Shown: positions 44,600-54,543, counted from the first letter of the stretch. The stretch: DNA of 64,000 nucleotides from Chondrus crispus (GCF_000350225.1 NW_005179111.1:146899-210898); one strand, 5' to 3'. Notes: a model not told the origin generated them from the letters alone. Numbers and translations are program-made.

Positions 44600-45290
44600 G
44601 CGAGTATACTTCGAAGTGATTATGCGGTGGTGGTGCGGCGGGGGGGCCTGGGCGGATGGCGGGGGGGTGAACGGGGAGTACTTCACGGGGCGTGCAGGAC
44701 GCCGATGCGCTAGAAGACCTCGCGCGCCGAGTGGACGTGGAAGGGGTAGACGTGGTGCGAGTTGTCGACGAAGTCGGGCGGGGCGGGGACGTAGGCGACG
44801 AGCGGGTCGCGCACGAGGGCGGCACAGAGGGCGTGCACCGCGGCGCGGTCGCGCGCAAAGGCGGCCCGCATGTAGTTGCAACATCTCCAAAAGTGGTTGT
44901 AGTGGCACTGAGCCACTTTTGGAGATGTTGCCACTACAGCGCACCAGGCACGACACGGCGTCCGACGCAACAAAGGTGCGGGCGGCGTGCTGCGGGGACA
45001 TGGGCACGGCCAGGAACAAGATCTGCCCGGCAGTGGCGTACGGCGCCGCGGACGCTGGGGCGGGAAGTTGGAAGGAGGATGGGAGGTGGCGGTGGAGAGG
45101 GGGGTTGATGAAGTCGAGGAGCGTGAGGGAGAGGTTAGAGAGAAGGAGGTGGATGGAAAGGAGGAGGCCCAGAAGGCCGAAGAGGACGCTGATATGCCTC
45201 TCTTTTTCCCCACCCGTCTGCGACACATGCCTCTCTCTCTTGGAATTGTGCTTTGCGTTTCGTGAAGATGGTTTCAGATGGCTGAGATAA
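44600..45290 (-). pseudogene. GC-rich ORF relic with hydrophobic segment
   Basis: On the - strand a hydrophobic stretch (VLFGLLGLLLSIHLLLSNLSLTLL) is followed by AAPYATAGQILFLAVPMSPQ. On the far side of a hairpin, in another frame, is an Ala/Arg-rich segment ending DFVDNSHHVYPFHVHSAREVF. The hairpin (44871-44938) breaks the frame. The pattern suggests a former membrane-anchored protein, but I cannot name it. Arg-rich ORFs on the + strand here are shadows of the GC-rich composition. Confidence 0.28.
44871..44938. repeat. 26-bp-arm inverted repeat with TGTAGT/ACTACA ends
   Basis: Arms 44871-44896 and 44913-44938 pair with one mismatch around a 16-nt loop. The outer bases TGTAGT ... ACTACA equal the terminal bases of the gypsy-family LTRs in this window. 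It interrupts the coding relic on the - strand. Confidence 0.9.
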
Positions 45291-45464
45291 GGCGAAGGGT
45301 AGTGCGCTGCACTGCATGCTAATTTTTGTTTAAAAAAACGGCTTACAGTGGAGGGCAAAAATGCACCAGGGGTTAAAATCCCCTGGCAGTATAGTGGAAG
45401 AAAAATTGCCAATTCTCCTCCGGCATGCACACCATACACTTACCCCCTTGACCGCGACATTCCG

Positions 45465-45549
45465 GGACCGGGCTCGAACTCACGCCTGAGAACGTACCAG
45501 CCCGGCCATTTTGACAACTCTACCGTTCTGCCAGCTCAGCTACAGCCAA
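45465..45549 (-). other. tRNA-like sequence with pol III A and B boxes
   Basis: The - strand has TAGCTGAGCTGG (45542-45531), a perfect A box, and AGTTCGAGCCC (45480-45470), matching 10 of 11 bases of the B-box consensus, 62 bp apart. Neither acceptor nor T-arm pairing works. It is therefore not a convincing tRNA gene. A tRNA-derived SINE head or tRNA pseudogene fits better. Confidence 0.35.
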
Positions 45550-45833
45550 CAGTCTTGCTTCATCGTCATCCGCGATAAGGCGGGCATTTCGAGAGGTATT
45601 TATATGGCTCGCACACTACGCGTGGCTGTATCTCATACCATTCTCACTGGGGACGTAGATAGCGCGTCCTAGGTATTAGTCACCCCCTTTCATTCCTGCC
45701 CCCCAAGCTGCTGCGCCCGCACTCACGTTGAGGTGGCGACCGACGAGCCAGTCAGCGCAGCTGCCTCCCTTATTCCAGTAAAAACAGAAATCATTTCATT
45801 CTACAGGGCACCATTCCCCTCTCACAACCACAA

Positions 45834-46585
45834 CTACGAGGCACTCATCTGATCCTTTTCTGCTAGCTCCGCTGCTTCCTTCTCTCCACCACTATTCTCT
45901 GCGATCCCCGTTCCCGATGTCTTGGCCTCACTCGCATTATCCTTTTCCTTCTCTTTTTCCTTTTCCTGCTCTTCAATCTCCTTGTCCTCCATCTCCTTGG
46001 CCAACCGCTTTCTCCGCACGACTCGTCCCCACACGCATTGCTCATTCACTTCCTTCGCGTCGGCCGTATTGCTCCATAGCTTTCGCTTGCGGGTCGCATT
46101 CTCCATGTAGTCGCCCGTCCCTTCCACAGCTTCGTTCGCTTCTTGGCCGTCGCTTTCCAGATCACATCCCTGCCGCGTCGTAGCTTCATCCCCTTTTCCC
46201 GTTTGCGTACTTTTTCTTCACTACCTGCAAACCGCACAAAACTGCCGTCGCTTACGCGACCGCGCGTGTGTAACCTTGTAGAATCCCCTCTTCGTACAAT
46301 TCCTCCAAGTCCACACTAGCCGTTTGTGTCTTACTCTTGACAGCCACCTCGTCGTTTGTGAGGCCCACCGGGGGGATCACAAATTGGTTCACTTGCTCGT
46401 CCCGGTAGTGGCTCGTAAACCGCATCACGTTCGCACCAGATCCCTGCGTTTTCCCTATTTGTGCCACAGCACATGCAGCGTATTGCTTTTCCATGCAACT
46501 CCAGCTCAGTTTCCCGCAATCCCGCGTCGATTATTTTATCCGGTCCGCCAGTGCGTAGAACGTCCAACTGTCCCATACTCCGCAA
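45834..46585 (-). pseudogene. Unrecognised degraded ORFs
   Basis: Three overlapping - strand ORFs in different frames. One begins MEKQYAACAVAQIGKTQGS; the overlapping one has VLRTGGPDKIIDAGLRETEL and a CMCCG pair; the last is a Lys/Glu-rich tail (EIEEQEKEKEKEKDN). They may be pieces of one decayed gene. No family assigned. Splicing could also explain the frame changes. Confidence 0.25.
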
Positions 46586-46664
46586 CTGGGTCCCCGCTCA
46601 GTGCTGACCCCACTTGTTTCGCAGTCTTAGACACTGTCTTGTCAAGCGTCAGCACCTTGTTTTT

Positions 46665-46985
46665 CTAAGATCGAGACATAAAAGTGCCGAAGACGGCGGA
46701 CGAGCCAAAGCCGGCGATGAAGAGCTGGGCGATCTCCTTCTTCCCGTAGCCGTACTCGGCGTACAGCGCGTAGACGTAGGGCCCCTGCAGCCAGTCGGCC
46801 GCGATGGCCAGCAGGTATACGACCAGTTAGTTGTTCTGGAAGGCGCGGAAGTCGGGCGTGTTCGCGGCCGGGCCGTCCGATGGCTTGGCCGCGTCCGACG
46901 CAGGCGACGCGTCCGAGAAGTAGTACTGCGCAAAGCGCACCAGGGCGCACGTCACGACCAGGCCGCCGAAGATCTCGGCGTACAT
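46665..46985 (-). pseudogene. MFSD5/molybdate-anion transporter N-terminal fragment
   Basis: From ATG 46985: MYAEIFGGLVVTCALVRFAQ as a first membrane span, then FRAFQNN, a TAA at 46827-46829 where the family has Tyr/Leu, then LVVYLLAIAADWLQGPYVYA and AQLFIAGFGSSAVFGTF. The DWLQGPY and GFGSS motifs are characteristic of the MFSD5 (MOT2-type) major-facilitator branch. Only about 100 of the usual 400-plus residues remain. The sequence becomes unrelated after FGT. A nonsense mutation and a truncation make it a pseudogene fragment. Confidence 0.7.
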
Positions 46986-47310
46986 GGCGGCGGGGGGGAG
47001 TCTCGGCGGGCGCGGGGCGAGGAGGCGGAAGGCGGGAGGGGGAGGGTCTGGCGAGAGGCAGCGGCAGGGCAAGGCGGCGGTAGAGTGGAAGGGCGGCAGA
47101 GCGGCAGAGCGGCAGAGCGGGAGGCGCGTGTGCAGACGATTAGAGAAGACGGGGACGGAAGCGGGGGCTCGAGTTATGCCGCGCCACAGACAATGCGGCG
47201 AGCGACAAGAGGCGGGAGCGACAGGCCGCAGCAACAGTCGCTGCGCAACCGTCTTGCATTGCTGTCATGACGAGCGGGAGTTTCGGGGTCCGCGCGTGAC
47301 ACGTGCGCGA

Positions 47311-47380
47311 GGCAGTGGCCGCCACTGCCGCCCTTCAGGACCGTACACGCCACTCAGTGGCGTGTACGGCCCTGAAGGGC
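47311..47380. repeat. Two adjacent inverted repeats
   Basis: 47311-47329 is a 9-bp-arm palindrome (GGCAGTGGCCGCCACTGCC). 47330-47380 has 25-bp arms with one mismatch around a single central base (47355). It has the same tandem-palindrome layout as 14848-14919. It lies in GC-rich sequence without an assignable gene; a 106-codon - strand frame at 47415-47735 resembles nothing known. Confidence 0.88.
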
Positions 47381-47789
47381 GCGCACCACCAATTTCCCAC
47401 TCAAATGTGATTCTTTAAAGCCACGCGAACGCACTGTCGTCATACAGTCGCGCGCGCCGCACGCCGCCTGCCGCGAACACGAAGAACAGCTCGGTGGCCA
47501 AGTTGGCTGCGTAGAACGGGGCGGCGTGCGGACGCCTTTGCGCTGGAGCGGGGGCGGGGGGGCGGGGGTGGCAGGGGCGGGTGTGGCGGCGCGCGCCGAG
47601 CGCGCAGTGTAGCGCACCGCGCAGCACGGGCGCGGGATCCCGCGGGGGCACGCCCGCACACGTGTACGGCACGAGGCGCAGAAACGCGCATGACGTGGGC
47701 GCCGTGGCACATGCGCCGCCGGGAAGCACCCTCATTACACCGCTTTACACTCTGCTATACCTCGCCTGTACCTCCCGTACCCGCTACAT

Positions 47790-47885
47790 AACCTCCTTGC
47801 GCTCCGCTTCAACCCCTGCGCTCCGATTCACCCCCTGAACTTCGCCTTCACCCCTTGTGCTCCGCGGTCACCCCTTGCGCTCCCT
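47790..47885. repeat. Minisatellite, about 19-20 bp units
   Basis: Four to five imperfect tandem units of the form GCGCTCCGATTCACCCCCT. The 3' end and stop codon of the oxidoreductase ORF on the - strand fall inside this array. Confidence 0.75.
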
Positions 47886-49431
47886 TCGATACTCTCGCGC
47901 GCCGGTGCAGTTCGTCCTTGAACGGCATGTCATCCTCACACCGTTCTTGGTGAACCATTACGACATCCGGCGCAACATTTCTCGCACCGTCTGAGCGCGC
48001 ACCAATGCCTCGCAGGATGGCCATGTTGGGCGTGATCCCGATTCCCCCGCTGATCAGCAGCATCTTCTCTGGCAACTCGTCCGTGTTGAACGGCGTCATG
48101 TCCCCACCGATTCCGAGCAGCTTCACCTGCAGTCCCACCTTCGCGTGGTCGTGCAACCAGTTCGACATCACCCCTTTGTCTTTGCGTTTCACAGACACCT
48201 CAAGCGTGAGATCCCCTTCCGTCGAGTTTGCCACTTCGGACAGAGGCCATGTGCAGATGATCGGCTCGCTGTCGCTCCAGATCTCCGGCATCACCCCAGA
48301 GTCAAAAGACGCGTACTGACCTGGCAAGAACGGAATGCGCTCCGCCGCCACAAATCGAAACGTCTTGACCACGGCCGATTCTTCTGTCACCTTGACAAGC
48401 GATACTCTCATCGGGTACTTCTCCGTTGACTCCGCCCCTCCATCTTCATGCGGCAACATTGGACTGTATGGCGAGTATTCCGGCGACGTCCACCTGTAAT
48501 TGGTCGCAGGTCCGCGACTCCTGCGGACGGCCGCTATTCGGAAACGCGTCAGCCGCAACGCAGACTTCTCCACGCGTAGAGCTGCGTCCACGTCCCACTC
48601 AATACTGGCGCGCCCTGAAAGCTGCACCGTATGGCCGGTGTCAAAGTCAACAAACGAGACGCCCGCTCTATCATCGACTTGCAGGTTTCCGGATGATTGA
48701 AACATGCCGTTCCCTCGATACTCCGGCCAGAAGATCTCCTTTCCAGACGCCACACGCACGAAGCCCGGCCGCCCACCCCTGTGGTTGGTGTCTGCCCCGG
48801 CGGCCTCGTAGTAAGTCCCAATCCACAACGCATCCGCGCGACCGATAAGCGCCTTGTTGGCTTCTGAAAGAGAGTGGTCTGTTTCATACGCGGCGCCTTC
48901 TGGAACCGGCGGGAGCGAGGACGTAGCCTGCGTAACCTCGCGCGCCTGGATGTACTTTGGACAGTTGGGGAACGCCTCCAGGACGGATATCTCGAGAGTT
49001 GCACGCGGCCCAGCCGGTGCATCATGAAGCTTCCTGACGACCCCGTTCGTGCGATACCGGCGACGGCTCATCATGTGAAGGGCGATAACACTGACAGGAA
49101 TTTCTTTCTCGCTCCTCGCGAGATGTTCATAGAGGACATCTCCTCTGGCCAGCCCGTCCAAACGGATGGAAAGCTTATCAGATGAGGTCGAATGCACAAA
49201 CTGTTGCCCGAACATGAGAGAGACCCAAACAGAATGGCCGGGGGTTTCGGCGGTTGCAGGACCCACGGAGGTGAGAGCAAGGAACCGAAGCTTATGAAGC
49301 AAGGAATTTAGAGCACCGCCCTCTGGAAGATGGTCGTTTAGGCCACGAGAAAGCTCATCAGCTACGCCTCGAGTGCCTGCACGGCGCTGTACGCCGAGCT
49401 CGCCCGGATGAAAGGAAGCGGCTGGAGACAT
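47848..49431 (-). pseudogene. PNPOx-like/ferredoxin-reductase fusion, 3'-truncated
   Basis: 527 codons from ATG 49431. Residues about 20-310 resemble a pyridoxamine-5'-phosphate-oxidase-type FMN-binding region (EAFPNCPKYIQ is diagnostic; RYRTNGVVRKL upstream). Residues about 345-510 are a ferredoxin-reductase FAD/NAD module (FLPGQYASF; LLISGGIGITPNMAILR). The family's FAD-binding RTW motif reads CTWPLSE, so the key Arg is Cys. The protein then ends in minisatellite-encoded residues (KGAQGVTAEHKG) instead of completing the NAD domain and the 2Fe-2S domain usually present. The frame is open, but the truncation and lost Arg point to a recent pseudogene. Confidence 0.72.
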
Positions 49432-50644
49432 GAGAAGAGGAGTGAAGTTCAGGGGAGTCGAAAGGGTGATCGAATGCTAATGGAGCAGGCGGAGGATGGT
49501 GAAGATGCGGGAACCGACCTGCCGGCTGCCGGGCTTCATGCTGTAGCCCCGTGTCTGGTTTGTTTCTCTCCTTCGTTGCACCCTTCAAACATGTTCATCT
49601 TCATTCCTACTGATCTTTCTTAACCCACGTCAGGCAGTAGAGTAACTGCATACTGTACCACAACGGTACAGTGACTATGTCTGCAGTGCAGACATATTTT
49701 AACCTGTGAACTGAGAAATTTGAGAGTGCGACACCTACAAGGCAGCCTTTGGCTGTTTCTACATGGGGGAGAAATAGATAGCTCGTATGAGAAATTTAGC
49801 GTTTTGTATAACACGAGACATCCCTTATTCGGCCTCGAGTGGCGGCCCATGGGGAGGTGCGTGTCACGCCATGCAAACCACAAGGCATGTTTGACCTTTG
49901 CAACAGCCGATTTTATCGCGCGTTCACCTCACTTCAACGGGGAAGATTGATGATGGATGCTTCGAATTGCAATGCACTAGTGCTGAAGTCGGCGGGCAGG
50001 TATGGGATGTGTTGTATAATAGTATGTGCTTTTTGAGATTGTGTTGCGTATCCAGAAAAGTATCCCGCTGCTGGTACTGACTAGGACAGAGGGGAGCTCG
50101 ATGACATTCTGTGTCCAGCCTCTGCTAGGTTCCGGACGCAGCATGTCATCGAGCTCTCCTCTGTCTTACTCAGCTCTGTACTGTACTACCCGTTGACTCC
50201 AGGGGCAGAGCTTCTTTCAAAGACCAACACGGCTTTAGAGCTTTAGCTCCTCGAAGCGCTGTTGTCGGAGGATGATCAATTGCTGTACTATACTGCTAGG
50301 GCGCGATAGAATGAAAAGACGAACTGTGTGTGTCGGAGACATTTCGAAAGTGCTCTATGCGTATTGCGAACAGCAGATCTCTTGCAGCAGAGCTGTGGAG
50401 GGATGTCTGCAAGACTCACAATCGTCAAAAGACGAGTAACGGAATCATGTCTGAAGGAGCCGCATCTATCTAAGAAAACAAGGGCAGGAAAGACCCCACT
50501 CACATTTGCTGGCCAAACCCTACTCTACTTCTGCCGCTGTTCTCTCTCTGTTTTGAGGCCTCTATCGGATGGCAAGCATCACCCCAACTGGTCCAGGATT
50601 ACCATATTTAAACATAGCACTGCGAGGACGCGTTGCTGCGACGG
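49432..50644. other. Intergenic, holds a long hairpin
   Basis: No supportable gene. Two features: ATGTCTGCAGTGCAGACAT at about 49677-49695, and an inverted repeat at 50078-50173 whose 30-bp arms (inner 23 bp with one mismatch: 50085-50107 and 50143-50165) surround a 35-nt loop. Confidence 0.55.
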
Positions 50645-52159
50645 CTATATACCTGCCACCGCAAACTTTGCTTCCAATTCCTCTGGTCGCGGAATGTGCT
50701 CCTCTTCCGCATAGTAGCCCAGTGTGTTGCTCTTCTCCAACAACACGCTAGTCCAATGCGTCTTCAACCCCAGCGTCCTGCGCTTGTAGTAAACCGTCCC
50801 CGACCATGTCGACGCGAAGTCGCCAATGAAGCAACCACATCTCACCGCGAGCTCGCGTTCTACAAAGTTCTGGTCATTATGCAGGAGCGACTGTTTCACG
50901 GGCGGCGCCAGCCGCACCCGCTTTCCGAATGCTTCGCGGAGCTGCCTCACCGTCTCCTCCGGCACGTACGGCGATGCCGCAAGTAAGAGCGCCGGCGTCT
51001 GCTCCGCTGCCATCAGCTTGACCACCACGTCCACCAAGTCCGGCATTGGCGCCCAGTACACAGTGTCCGGCTGGTTGATAGCCATGAGCAGCGTAATGCA
51101 AACCTTGCCCTCCGTCCCTGGCCTGGGCATACACTCCTTCTCGTCGTAGCGTAGGTGGAGCACGGTAAGCTCCTTGACGTTCCAGCTGGCTGCCATGTTC
51201 GCAATCCTAGTCACGGGCTCCACATAGTGCATGAACGAGTACAAATATTCATGCCCGACCCGCCCCCCGTGCGGAAACGTGTGTCCGTCGACCAGCACGC
51301 ACGCCGGGCGCGACATATCTCTTCCCGCAGCCGGCAGCATCTGCCGGTCGCGAAGCGTGACGAGCTCATTCACCAAGCTCATATCCGGGGGGTGCGACAG
51401 CTGCATGTAGCGCCTCTCCACTGCGGCGTTTGCAAACGCGCGTTTGGCGCACTCGTCCTGGTTTTTCGGGGTGACGCCGTCGTGCGGGCACAACAAGAAC
51501 TGCAGCACCTGCTTCGTCCTGGACGACACCTTAGCGGGGGGCACTTTGTCGGGCTTCTTCGCGCGCGTGAAGATGTAGACATAGTCGAAGCTGCCGGCGC
51601 GCACATGCGGGAAGTGGGACAGGATGCGGGCATGCGGGGCGACAGCGGGCTGCATGCGACCGAGGTGCCAGTACTTGACGCCGTGTTCCTCGAGGGTGCG
51701 CTCCGTGGTAGTTTTGCTAAACTCTCGGCTGGGGAGGGAGGGGAGGAGGAGGTCGAGGTGGGCGTGGCGCGCGAGAACGAGGGCCTCGAGAAGGAAGTAG
51801 AGCTGGTTGCCGACGCCGCCGTGCGTGATGGCGACTTGGACGGTGTTTGGACGGCGGGTGACCACGCACGTGTGGGGGATCGTGGCCGGGTGGTGGCCGG
51901 TAGGGGATAGGGTGGCGGTGAGGTTGCGGAGGCGGGGGGGTGTTGCATGGTTCGCGCGGGGGGAAAGGACGCTAGAGTAGAGCAGGCAGCAGACGACGAG
52001 GATGGAGAGCGTGCGGCGCACGATGGCGCGTCGCGGCTTAGTGAAACATCGAGGTCGAGGCCGCACGCATGTCCCACGGCGACGCACGCTGGTGCCAAGC
52101 CTGCGTCCAGCGTAGTAGCCTCCTGCAGAAACCGGCGCGCGACCTCGGTCTTGCCGCAC
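50645..52159 (-). CDS. O-fucosyltransferase-like type II membrane protein
   Basis: Up to 504 codons, intronless. A membrane anchor (TLSILVVCCLLYSSVL) is followed by a Ser/Pro-rich stem. The catalytic region has VAITHGGVGNQLYFLLEALV near its start, YVEPVTRIANMAASWN, HLRYDEKEC and FIGDFASTWSGTVYYKRR. These match the GDP-fucose protein O-fucosyltransferase fold (PF10250 type), which transfers fucose in the secretory pathway. No ATG precedes the anchor in this frame: the frame opens with GTG 52159, and its first ~35 residues overlap a CDC16 fragment in another frame. The true N-terminus is unknown. Otherwise it is free of stops. Confidence 0.68.
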   Translation of the reverse strand: MRQDRGRAPVSAGGYYAGRRLGTSVRRRGTCVRPRPRCFTKPRRAIVRRTLSILVVCCLLYSSVLSPRANHATPPRLRNLTATLSPTGHHPATIPHTCVVTRRPNTVQVAITHGGVGNQLYFLLEALVLARHAHLDLLLPSLPSREFSKTTTERTLEEHGVKYWHLGRMQPAVAPHARILSHFPHVRAGSFDYVYIFTRAKKPDKVPPAKVSSRTKQVLQFLLCPHDGVTPKNQDECAKRAFANAAVERRYMQLSHPPDMSLVNELVTLRDRQMLPAAGRDMSRPACVLVDGHTFPHGGRVGHEYLYSFMHYVEPVTRIANMAASWNVKELTVLHLRYDEKECMPRPGTEGKVCITLLMAINQPDTVYWAPMPDLVDVVVKLMAAEQTPALLLAASPYVPEETVRQLREAFGKRVRLAPPVKQSLLHNDQNFVERELAVRCGCFIGDFASTWSGTVYYKRRTLGLKTHWTSVLLEKSNTLGYYAEEEHIPRPEELEAKFAVAGI

Positions 52160-52278
52160 GCGAAGTAGTATTAGCTGACGGCCATCCCGCTGACGGCGCT
52201 CTTCGGATCACGGTCCACCAGCCAGTGGGCTTCTTGCAGACGAAGAATAACGGCACCCGACTTGCGAAATTCGACGAG
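52054..52278 (-). pseudogene. CDC16/APC6 TPR fragment
   Basis: The - strand reads LVEFRKSG ... AHWLVDRDPKSAVSGMAVS, stop, YYFACGKTEVARRFLQEATT then LDAGLAPACVAVGHACGLD. This matches the highly conserved TPR block of the anaphase-promoting complex subunit CDC16 (family: LVxxxPxSxxSWxAVGxYY ... ARRxxxKATxLxxxxxPAWIAxGHxFA). One in-frame TAA replaces the Cys before YY, and both invariant Trp residues are lost. Only about 75 codons remain. The fragment overlaps the 5' end of the fucosyltransferase-like ORF. Confidence 0.75.
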
Positions 52279-52516
52279 CTATGACGAGATGAGGGAAGGC
52301 CACTCCGGTGGCACTCCGCACAAGAAACGGCGGGGGGATGCTACTGCGGTGGCACTCCGCATGTGATGCGGCAGCACTGCACGGTTGACCCAGATTTCCG
52401 CCCTGCTGTACCTACTGTTACATACACACTACGTAAATACTAGGTAAATACTACGATTGCACCCCTAGTCCCCCGATCACACTGCGGGTGCCCTACGAAC
52501 GCCTACAGTAGGGTTG
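52279..52516. other. Spacer with short tandem repeat
   Basis: Two copies of GGTGGCACTCCGCA about 42 bp apart (about 52307-52362), followed by AT-richer sequence without a gene. Confidence 0.45.
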
Positions 52517-54543
52517 CTAGGGATGACGAGCATTTCCATACCCTTGGGAACGCCAGAGGGTGTCATGTGACTGACGATAACGATCGCGCTCTGCGCGAAC
52601 TTCACGAAGAGAAGTACGCAAGTCTTCTACTGTACTCGCAGCTCGATCTGCACGCTCCGTAGCCACCTTGGCCTCGGAAAGGGCACCACGAAGGTCCCAC
52701 TTCATCTCACGAAGCTCTTCTGTACGAACGAGGTACCAGCGAGCTAACGTCTCGATCATCGAGCCGACATTCCAAGACTCGTAGGCCCTTTGGCCTAACG
52801 CTTCGACCGCTTTCGACAAACGAACCAGGTCGTCCCTGGTAATATCAGACTCGACGATGGCCCTTGCGTCAACGACTGGAGGATCCAGAGATGCCCCAGA
52901 CGGTGCTGGGAGAGAAGCAACTTCTCCGGCAACATGACTGTAGTCCCTCTTATGACCCAGCCCCAAACGCCCTCGACGTCCTGAGCTTGGGTTGTTTCTG
53001 TACTCTCGACGGAAGGAGTCCGACGCAGCGTGATAGTACACGTACGACGATTCGACACCGGTCGAAAAATCCTCCCATACGACGAAAAGTGCTTCTGGTG
53101 CACTACGGACGCGTTCCATAAGTCCCAGGGCTTCTGAGAACGACCACATTCGTGGAGTTCCACGACCAACGAGCGGGGCTGCCAGACGAGGCGCGCCCGG
53201 CACGACCGAACGGAGTGCATTAAGTACGCCGTCTGACACGAGGAAGGCTCGACGCTCACCGAGAGCTTGCTGCATGATCGCACATGCAACGTTAACGGAC
53301 CACTCGAAGGTCACGACTCGCTCGAGGCGAGAAAGATACGGGTGCTGTCGTTCGCCGCATAGCCAAAGTACCTTAAAACGAGGGGACAGAGTACGGGCAC
53401 CCCTGCCGGTGGCATAGACTGCCAAAAGACCGGAGGGAGCTCCGCAAAATCTATCTTGGTCAGACCAATCGCCAACTCCGACGACGGAGTCACTCGAGAA
53501 TCATGCGATCCGCTCCGGAGATGAACGAGCCAGTCGGATGGCCACAACACGCGGCCAGTGAGGCGCATTAAGCCCGCGGTGGCTTTCGTTACCACCGGAC
53601 GAAGATCTTCTGAGCCCGGAACTGGGTACGTATACAGAGGCTTGACCAAAGGAAGCGGCATCTCTGTATCCGACGGGTCGACAGTCCCGAAAAGGAACCG
53701 AGCGGCTCGGTCAACGTACTCCACTTCGGAGTAAGAAAATACAAACGCGCGGTCACACGGAATTTCCAAAGGCACCTGAAACGCGGGTCCCTGCCGAAAA
53801 TATTCTTCCCAGGCCGTAACGATGGACGACGAAGTCCCACCTCCCGCCATTTTCTGGAACCGACAGAGGTCAGGACGGGGACTGTCCACGGAAATGACAT
53901 CTTCGAGTGTCACGTCTACACGAGGGAACTCCTCCCATTCGTACGTCAATCCTGCTCTCGGTAGCGATTGGGCGGAAGTATCGGCACGGCCGAGCAGCGA
54001 CGTTGCGGAACCGATCCGCAAGACGCCCTCGCTCGGGGGGGATCCTGTGTACGGATATCCCGGGACGCGACAGCTTCCGAATGCTGAATAACTTGGCGTG
54101 GCACAGTACCACTCGTAACGGCGCAACGTCATAAGGCCACCGGGCTTAGTGACGTTCACGTTTCCAGAATCCTCCAGAGCAGACCGGTGCGTCGGCTTCA
54201 GGCTCGGAACGCCGAACGGCACGTTCGATGCGCGATTACAGACCCCCGATGGGCCTGATGCCGATGAAGAGCCCACGGCGGGAGGACCTTGCTTGTCCAC
54301 GATGTTCCCCGACGAACAAACGACAGGATCGCCTCCTGAAAAATCTTGGGACATACGAACAGGCCTTGATGGCACTGTAACGACGGGGAGTCCCGACGAG
54401 ACGGAAGGAACCTCGGTGGTGACGACGGCAGGCGGTCCTACCGACGCGAGCCCAAGCGTAGGCGGGGCACTCGAAACAGGAACAGACGGCCTGTCCGCGA
54501 GCGATGGCGCAAGCTTTCGCACAACTTTGTCGTTCGGAGACAT
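52517..54543 (-). pseudogene. Orphan ORF pair, probably one ~680-aa protein
   Basis: ORF 1 (54543-53311, ATG start, 410 aa): a Ser/Pro/Val-rich N-terminus, then a folded part (YEWEEFPRVDVTLEDV; FVFSYSEVEYVDRAARFLF; GRVLWPSDWLVHLR). It overlaps by 115 bp ORF 2 (53425-52517, about 300 aa; no ATG at its start): VLWLCGERQHPYLSRLERVV, FEWSVNVACAIMQQALGERR, and a C-terminal coiled coil (EELREMKWDLRGALSEAKVA). Both are uninterrupted; one frameshift in 53311-53425 would join them. I recognise no family. The shape (disordered head, globular middle, coiled-coil tail) suits a gag-like or structural protein, but no LTRs were seen. Confidence 0.45.

Noticed and set aside
44616..45290. 224-codon Arg/Gly-rich ORF on the + strand
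   Set aside because: Arginine-rich shadow of GC-rich sequence opposite the hydrophobic - strand relic.
46614..47270. 218-codon + strand ORF
   Set aside because: Antisense to the MFSD5-like fragment, composition-driven, no recognisable features.
51155..51910. 251-codon + strand ORF opposite the fucosyltransferase-like gene
   Set aside because: Antisense shadow; the - strand frame carries coherent domain motifs.
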